Source: Alphaproteobacteria bacterium (GTDB lineage: Bacteria > Pseudomonadota > Alphaproteobacteria > Kiloniellales > JAKSDN01). Taken from it: a stretch of 10,449 bases of DNA. Location: the NCBI GenBank assembly GCA_030598385.1, contig JAUVQB010000021.1, forward strand, positions 1-10,449. Reading direction: 5' to 3'. Both the position numbers and the translations under genes were made by a program. This document shows, piece by piece, positions 7,142 through 10,449 of this stretch (position 1 is the first letter of the stretch; every line of letters begins with the position of its first letter). The notes beneath the pieces were generated by a model. That model saw nothing but the letters and a program-made list of their open reading frames with translations. It was not told where the DNA came from and made no database searches.

Positions 7142-8380
7142 ATGAATCCCGCCGAAAAGATCGAACCACGGGGCCGGATGACCGCGCGCGAAACGCGCGC
7201 CGTGCTGGCCGCGCTCGGCGCCGAGGGCGCGGAGCCGCGGTTCGTGGGCGGTTGCGTGCGCGATTCGGTGCTCGGCCGGCCGGTCAAGGACGTGGACATC
7301 GCGACCCCCGACCCGCCGGAGCAAGTGCTCGCGCTGATTCAGCGCGCCGGGCTCAAGGCGGTGCCGACCGGCCTGGCCCACGGCACGGTGACCGCCATAT
7401 CGCGCGGCCGCCCGTTCGAGGTCACCTCGCTGCGCATCGACGTGGAGACGTACGGCCGGCACGCCAAGGTCGCCTTCACCGATGATTGGGAGGCCGACGC
7501 CGGTCGGCGGGACCTGACCATCAACGCCCTCTCGTGTACGCCCGACGGCCGGCTTTTCGACTATTTCGGCGGGCTCGAGGACCTGCGCGCGGGCCGGGTG
7601 CGGTTCGTCGGCGACCCGCGCGCGAGAATTCGCGAGGATTATCTGCGGCTGCTCCGCTTCTTCCGGTTCCACGCCCACTACGGCCGGGCGGCGCCGGATC
7701 CGGACGGGCTGGCGGCCGCCGGAGAGCTGGCGCCAGAAGCCGCGAACCTGTCCGGCGAGCGGGTGCGCGCGGAGCTGTTGCGCCTCATGGCGGCGCCCGA
7801 CCCGGTGCCGGTGCTGGATTTGATGGCTGCCCGGGCGATCCTCGGCGTGTTCCTGCCCGACGCGACGGATACGGCGGCCCTGGCCGCAGTGCTCGAGATC
7901 GAACCTGACGGATCGGCGCCGGACGCCCTGTTCCGCCTGGCGGCCCTCTTGCCGGCGGATCTTGCGGTGGGCCGGAAAGTGGCCCGGCGCCTGCGCCTGT
8001 CGCGCGCCGAGCAGACGCAGTTGCTCGGCTTGCTCGAGCCCCCCGATGCGGCGCTCGGGTCCGACGAAAAGGCCTTGCGCGCGGCGCTTTACCGGCGCGG
8101 CGGCGCGGTGCTCGCGGCGCAATGGCGGCTCGCCTGGGCGCGTCTCGGCCCGAAGCAGCGCGCCGCGCGTCGCACAAATCTAAATGCCGCCCTCGCGGTG
8201 GCCGCGGGCTGGCAGCCCAGGTCGTTCCCCTTGAAGGGCCGCGACGCCAGGGCGCGCGGGGTGCCCGCGGGGCCGCGGGTGGGCCGGTTGCTGGCCGCCG
8301 TCGAGGCCTGGTGGATCGCGGAAGATTTCACGCCGGACCGCGCCGCCTGCCTGGCCAAGTTCGACGAGCTCGCCGCCTGA
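7142..8380 (+). CDS. cca: CCA tRNA nucleotidyltransferase
   Basis: This class II nucleotidyltransferase builds or repairs the CCA 3' end of tRNAs from CTP and ATP in the cytoplasm. The head domain shows RFVGGCVRD (33-41) and the catalytic pair in KDVDIAT (D50 and D52). RRDLTINAL (122-130) and RIREDYLRLLRFFRF (162-176) follow; both are hallmarks of the poly(A) polymerase/CCA-adding superfamily. The rest is helical body and tail; no HD phosphohydrolase domain is seen. The length of 412 residues is normal for alphaproteobacterial members. I chose the ATG at 7142, with a weak GAGA site 5-6 bases upstream. The frame stays open back to 7046, with a TTG at 7097 that lacks a ribosome site, and an ATG at 7178 is also possible. 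It follows the Nudix gene by 85 bases. Adding enzyme versus A-only poly(A) polymerase cannot be separated by eye with certainty. Confidence 0.93.
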   Translation: MNPAEKIEPRGRMTARETRAVLAALGAEGAEPRFVGGCVRDSVLGRPVKDVDIATPDPPEQVLALIQRAGLKAVPTGLAHGTVTAISRGRPFEVTSLRIDVETYGRHAKVAFTDDWEADAGRRDLTINALSCTPDGRLFDYFGGLEDLRAGRVRFVGDPRARIREDYLRLLRFFRFHAHYGRAAPDPDGLAAAGELAPEAANLSGERVRAELLRLMAAPDPVPVLDLMAARAILGVFLPDATDTAALAAVLEIEPDGSAPDALFRLAALLPADLAVGRKVARRLRLSRAEQTQLLGLLEPPDAALGSDEKALRAALYRRGGAVLAAQWRLAWARLGPKQRAARRTNLNAALAVAAGWQPRSFPLKGRDARARGVPAGPRVGRLLAAVEAWWIAEDFTPDRAACLAKFDELAA

Positions 8381-8419
8381 GGGCCCAGCCGCCTGAAGGC
8401 CCTGCCGGCTCAGGGCCAG
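8372..8419. repeat. 16-bp imperfect tandem repeat, 3 copies, spanning two convergent stop codons
   Basis: Units start at 8372 (GCCGCCTGAGGGCCCA), 8388 (GCCGCCTGAAGGCCCT) and 8404 (GCCGGCTCAGGGCCAG). The first two match at 14 of 16 bases and the third matches the first at 12. The first holds the TGA of the CCA gene and the third the hemF stop (8410-8412, read as TGA on the minus strand). The units also supply the arms of the hairpin listed separately. Confidence 0.75.
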
Positions 8420-8424
8420 GCGGC
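8388..8424. terminator. GC-rich hairpin between convergent cca and hemF, possible bidirectional terminator
   Basis: GGCCCTG at 8398-8404 pairs perfectly with CAGGGCC at 8411-8417 around a 6-base loop. GCCGCC at 8388-8393 pairs with GGCGGC at 8419-8424 beyond a small asymmetric bulge. The hairpin lies where leftward hemF and rightward cca transcripts meet and includes the hemF stop. Neither side has a run of T residues, so a classical intrinsic terminator is not shown; it may instead stabilise 3' ends or slow converging polymerases. Confidence 0.45.
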
Positions 8425-9357
8425 TTCGGGCGGCAGGGACATGAGGATCGCCTCGGGATTGCCGCCGGTCATCAGGCCGAACTTGGTGCCCCGGTCGTAG
8501 AGCAGGTTGAACTCCGTATAGCGGCCCCGCTTGACAAGCTGATGGCGGCGCTGGTCTTCGGTCCAGGGCTCGGCCATGTGGCGGCGGACGAGAGGCGGGT
8601 AGGCCTCCAGGAAGGCTTGTCCCACGTCGCGGGTGAAGGCGAAGTCGGCGTCCCAGTCGCCGCTGTCGAGATAATCGAAAAAGATGCCGCCGACGCCGCG
8701 GGCTTCGCCCCGGTGCTTGATGAAGAAGTACTCGTCGCACCAGGCCTTGAACCGCGGGTAGTAGTCGGGATCGTGGCGGTCGCAGGCGGCCTGGAAGGCG
8801 CCGTGGAACGCGGCCGTGTCGGCGTCGTCCGGGAACATGGGGTTGAGGTCCGCGCCGCCGCCGAACCAGGCCTTGCTGGTGACGATGTAGCGTGTGTTCA
8901 TGTGGACCGCCGGCACCAGGGGCGAGCGCAGGTGGGCGACCAGGGAGATGCCGCTGGCCCAGAAGGCGGGATCCTCCTCGGCGCCGGGGATCTGCTTGGC
9001 GAACTCGGGCGAAAAGCGCCCGCTAACGGTGGAGATGTTGACGCCGACCTTCTCGAACACGCGGCCCCGCATGATCGCCATCACCCCGCCGCCGCCCGAG
9101 TCTCCTTCGGAGTCCCCCGCCAAGTCTCCCTCTGGCCCGCAACGCTCCCAGGCGGTGCGCTCGAAACGGCCCGGCGCCACCTCGCCGATGCGCTCGGCGT
9201 TGGGCCCGGTGAGCTCGTCCTCGATGGCCTCGAAGGCCGCGCAGATGCGGTCGCGCAACTGGGCGGACCACGCGGCGGCGCGCGCCTTACGATCCTCGTC
9301 CGGCAGGCTCTCGTCCGGCAGGTTTTCGGGCGGCATACTCATGGGCGGCATACTCAT
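8410..9357 (-). CDS. hemF: Oxygen-dependent coproporphyrinogen III oxidase
   Basis: HemF carries out the aerobic oxidative decarboxylation of coproporphyrinogen III to protoporphyrinogen IX in haem synthesis, in the cytosol. Conserved blocks include [12 protein letters not shown] (96-107), [20 protein letters not shown] (138-157), [20 protein letters not shown] (211-230) and [17 protein letters not shown] (279-295). The histidines of the family metal/active site appear at about 142, 152, 185 and 215. Length is 315 residues against a usual 300 or so. The excess comes from a repetitive N-terminal tail ([20 protein letters not shown]) and a Gly/Asp insert near 74-92. The start at 9357 overlaps the trmL stop as ATGA, with GGGAG 10 bases upstream; in-frame ATGs at 9351, 9342 and 9336 remain possible. 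The frame continues upstream into trmL but that part is a shadow. Proximity to the bc1 genes fits aerobic metabolism. Confidence 0.96.
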   Translation of the reverse strand: MSMPPMSMPPENLPDESLPDEDRKARAAAWSAQLRDRICAAFEAIEDELTGPNAERIGEVAPGRFERTAWERCGPEGDLAGDSEGDSGGGGVMAIMRGRVFEKVGVNISTVSGRFSPEFAKQIPGAEEDPAFWASGISLVAHLRSPLVPAVHMNTRYIVTSKAWFGGGADLNPMFPDDADTAAFHGAFQAACDRHDPDYYPRFKAWCDEYFFIKHRGEARGVGGIFFDYLDSGDWDADFAFTRDVGQAFLEAYPPLVRRHMAEPWTEDQRRHQLVKRGRYTEFNLLYDRGTKFGLMTGGNPEAILMSLPPEAAWP

Positions 9358-9370
9358 GGGCGGCGTACTC
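9296..9370. repeat. 15-bp tandem repeat, 5 copies, spanning the trmL/hemF junction
   Basis: Five units start at 9296, 9311, 9326, 9341 and 9356. Units 1 and 2 (TCGTCCGGCAGGCTC type) are nearly identical, units 4 and 5 (ATGGGCGGCATACTC type) differ at one base, and unit 3 is intermediate. On the minus strand, units 1-4 encode most of the HemF tail as five-residue blocks of the type [15 protein letters not shown] and LPDED. Unit 5 contains the hemF ribosome site and encodes the trmL C-terminus. The trmL stop and hemF ATG lie at the junction of units 4 and 5. Confidence 0.88.
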
Positions 9371-9827
9371 CCGGCTGTTGCCCGGTTTGCCGCAAGGCTT
9401 CGCCTAAAACCATGGCGGCGGCAAGGGCGACGTTGATCGACCGCAGGTTCGCGCGCATCGGAATGCGCAAGCGCGCGTGCGCCGCCCGGTGCACCGCCTC
9501 GGGCACGCCGGCGCTTTCCCGGCCGACCATCAGGCTGTCGTCCGGCTGAAAGGCGAACTCGCTGTACGGCAGCTCGCCACGGGTCGTGAGCAGCACCAGA
9601 CGGCCATGGCCAGGCTGAGCGAACGCCTCGATGTAGGCTTGCCATGAGACATGGCGGGTGAGCTGGAGGGCGTCGAGGTAATCGAGCGCCGCCCGGCGCA
9701 GGCGGCGGTCGTCCAAGTGAAAACCGCAGGGTTCGATAATATCCACCGGCACATCCAAACAGGCGGCCAGTCTGAGCAGCGTCCCGGTGTTCTGGGCGAT
9801 GTCCGGTTGGAAGAGGACCAGGCGCAT
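9354..9827 (-). CDS. trmL: tRNA (cytidine(34)-2'-O)-methyltransferase
   Basis: TrmL is a SPOUT-class enzyme that transfers a methyl group from S-adenosylmethionine to the 2'-OH of the wobble nucleotide in certain tRNA-Leu species. The three knot motifs are visible: [16 protein letters not shown] near the N-terminus, [12 protein letters not shown] in the middle, and [20 protein letters not shown] near the C-terminus. The length of 157 residues is typical and no extra RNA-binding domain is attached. I give the ATG at 9827, where the family normally begins. GGAGG at 9842-9846 is 14 bases away from that ATG but 5 from an in-frame TTG at 9836, so a start with three more residues is quite possible. 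The frame is open much further upstream, but that part is a shadow of the petA region. The stop overlaps the hemF start (ATGA), so the two are probably co-translated. Confidence 0.95.
   Translation of the reverse strand: MRLVLFQPDIAQNTGTLLRLAACLDVPVDIIEPCGFHLDDRRLRRAALDYLDALQLTRHVSWQAYIEAFAQPGHGRLVLLTTRGELPYSEFAFQPDDSLMVGRESAGVPEAVHRAAHARLRIPMRANLRSINVALAAAMVLGEALRQTGQQPGVRRP
9368..9372 (-). promoter_or_regulatory. Ribosome binding site for hemF inside the end of trmL
   Basis: The minus strand reads GGGAG, 10 bases before the ATG at 9357 and inside the last codons of trmL. It supports the ATGA-overlap start over the three in-frame ATGs further in. The site is formed where the fifth 15-bp repeat unit ends. 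Confidence 0.6.
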
Positions 9828-9869
9828 GTTCGTCAACGATTCCTCCATGGGTGCGGCGCTTTTCGGCCT

Positions 9870-9898
9870 TTGCGTTCCTGGACGTTTTCCTCTAAATC
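9870..9898 (+). promoter_or_regulatory. Weak promoter candidate upstream of petA
   Basis: The 276-base gap between trmL and petA has one AT-richer patch. In it, TTGCGT (9870-9875) and TAAATC (9893-9898) stand 17 bases apart, each matching three of six consensus bases. Transcription from here would give a leader of about 200 bases. The rest of the gap is GC-rich and shows no gene I can support. A leftward promoter for trmL must lie in the same region but I could not pick one out. Confidence 0.22.
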
Positions 9899-10066
9899 TG
9901 AGTCCGCATGCAAGCCACTTACTGGCGCGCGGCCGACTCCGGGGGCCGGTTCGCTTCTGCGGCTCGATCGATCGGGGGCACCTGCGTGGGCTGCGCCGCC
10001 GCCGCAACATGGTGGGGATGCAGGGTGGGGTGCATGCCACGAACTGGCCCGCAAAGGGCCCCGAAG

Positions 10067-10090
10067 CAGGGGACCGGGCAGGGGATCGGA
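10067..10090 (+). repeat. 12-bp direct repeat, 2 copies, just upstream of petA
   Basis: CAGGGGACCGGG at 10067 is followed directly by CAGGGGATCGGA at 10079, matching at 10 of 12 bases. The second copy contributes the first bases of the petA ribosome binding site. Confidence 0.5.
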
Positions 10091-10093
10091 GGG
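10088..10093 (+). promoter_or_regulatory. Ribosome binding site for petA
   Basis: GGAGGG lies 10 bases before the ATG at 10104. It is the only strong Shine-Dalgarno sequence near the start and fixes the N-terminus ahead of the His-Gly-Asp repeats. Confidence 0.75.
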
Positions 10094-10103
10094 ACCACCG
10101 AAG

Positions 10104-10449
10104 ATGGCAGAAGCAGCGACTCCCGCGCACGCGAGCGACCACGGGGATAGCCACGGGGATAGCCACGGGGATGGCCACGGGGATGGCCACGGGGATGATG
10201 GAGAAACGCGGCGCGATTTCCTGACACTGACCGCCCTCGCCACCGCAGTGGTGGGCACCGGCATCGCGGTTTGGCCGCTCGCCAACTCGATGAACCCCTC
10301 GGCGGACGTCTTGGCGCTCGCATCGACCGAGGTGGACCTGTCGCCGGTCGAGGAAGGACAGGCGATAACCGTGATCTGGCGCGGCAAGCCGGTCTTCGTG
10401 CGCCACCGCACGCCCAAGGAGATCGAAGAAGCCAAGGACGTCGATATTA
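10104..10449 (+). CDS. petA: Ubiquinol-cytochrome c reductase iron-sulfur (Rieske) subunit, 5' part
   Basis: The frame is open to the right edge, giving 115 residues. The Rieske subunit carries electrons from ubiquinol to cytochrome c1 in the bc1 complex, with its cluster domain on the periplasmic side. TRRDFLTL (about 35-42) is a twin-arginine export motif. It is followed by one hydrophobic segment ending in AVWPLANSMNPSADVLA, which is characteristic of alphaproteobacterial Rieske proteins. Further on come STEVDLSPVEEGQAITVIWRGKPVFVRHRTP. The two cysteine/histidine cluster-binding motifs lie beyond the window and were not seen. Before the twin-arginine motif is an unusual tail with five His-Gly-Asp units (residues 13-32). 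petB and petC are expected next, as in most relatives. It is divergent from trmL-hemF and has a good ribosome site at 10088-10093. Confidence 0.95.
   Translation, partial: MAEAATPAHASDHGDSHGDSHGDGHGDGHGDDGETRRDFLTLTALATAVVGTGIAVWPLANSMNPSADVLALASTEVDLSPVEEGQAITVIWRGKPVFVRHRTPKEIEEAKDVDI
10140..10199 (+). repeat. 12-bp tandem repeat, 5 copies, in the 5' end of petA
   Basis: Units starting at 10140, 10152, 10164, 10176 and 10188 share CACGGGGAT followed by AGC, AGC, GGC, GGC and GAT. They encode HGDS, HGDS, HGDG, HGDG and HGDD. Nine of every twelve bases are identical in all five copies, including the wobble positions, which points to recent copy-number expansion rather than selection on protein alone. 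Confidence 0.95.

Noticed and set aside
6836..8122. A 428-residue minus-strand open frame opposite the Nudix and cca genes
   Set aside because: Both genes on the other strand have intact catalytic motifs; this frame has none and is His/Arg/Gly-rich like other shadows.
8122..9549. A 475-residue plus-strand open frame opposite hemF and the end of cca
   Set aside because: It crosses from inside cca through the convergent junction and antisense to hemF and trmL, with low-complexity composition. No domain is visible.
9358..9645. Upstream extension of HemF to 411 residues
   Set aside because: The extra residues overlap trmL in another frame and resemble no HemF N-terminus; the ATGA overlap and GGGAG support 9357.
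9908..10150. An 80-residue plus-strand frame between trmL and petA
   Set aside because: It overlaps the petA start in a different frame, lacks a ribosome site and has no recognisable motif. I treat the gap as non-coding.
9828..10406. Upstream extension of the TrmL frame to 350 residues, with repeated PVAI units
   Set aside because: The extension is antisense to petA and the PVAI repeat is only the complement of the petA His-Gly-Asp repeat. The TrmL family begins at [15 protein letters not shown].

Overview
The window is high-GC bacterial chromosome whose genes and gene order point to an alphaproteobacterium, most likely in or near Rhodospirillales. This is inferred from three things: the MoxR/DUF58/DUF4159 block set divergently against DUF1285, CoA pyrophosphatase and CCA-adding enzyme; an alphaproteobacterial-type Rieske protein; and GC-rich codon use that leaves long spurious ORFs on the opposite strand. 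No mobile element, RNA gene, CRISPR array or plasmid-type feature is visible.

Left half (1-5770, minus strand). A four-gene operon is read right to left: a MoxR-type AAA+ ATPase, a DUF58 protein with an intact von Willebrand A (VWA) metal-site motif, a large membrane protein with a BatA-like N-terminus and a DUF4159 C-terminus, and a second membrane/VWA protein cut by the left edge. Gaps are 13, 6 and 46 bases. This is the Bat/aerotolerance-like arrangement, in which a chaperone-like ATPase is thought to act on VWA-containing envelope proteins. Its substrate is not known.

Middle (5813-8380, plus strand). Only 42 bases separate the moxR start from a divergent housekeeping set: a DUF1285 protein, a Nudix CoA pyrophosphatase overlapping it in a TTGA junction, and the CCA tRNA nucleotidyltransferase. 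The set ends against convergent hemF with 29 bases between stop codons.

Right part (8410-10449). trmL (wobble 2'-O-methyltransferase) and hemF (oxygen-dependent coproporphyrinogen III oxidase) are read leftward with an ATGA overlap. Divergent from them, across a 276-base gap, is the start of petA, the Rieske subunit of the cytochrome bc1 complex, which runs off the right edge. Aerobic haem synthesis next to bc1 fits an aerobically respiring cell.

The gene set is ordinary. What stands out is a set of short tandem repeats at gene edges: 4 x 12 bp in the 5' end of moxR, 3 x 16 bp across the convergent stops of the CCA gene and hemF, 5 x 15 bp across the trmL/hemF junction, and 5 x 12 bp in the 5' end of petA (His-Gly-Asp tail). 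Non-ATG starts are also common (GTG for moxR; TTG for DUF58, DUF1285 and probably the Nudix gene). I saw no clear sign of an undescribed system.
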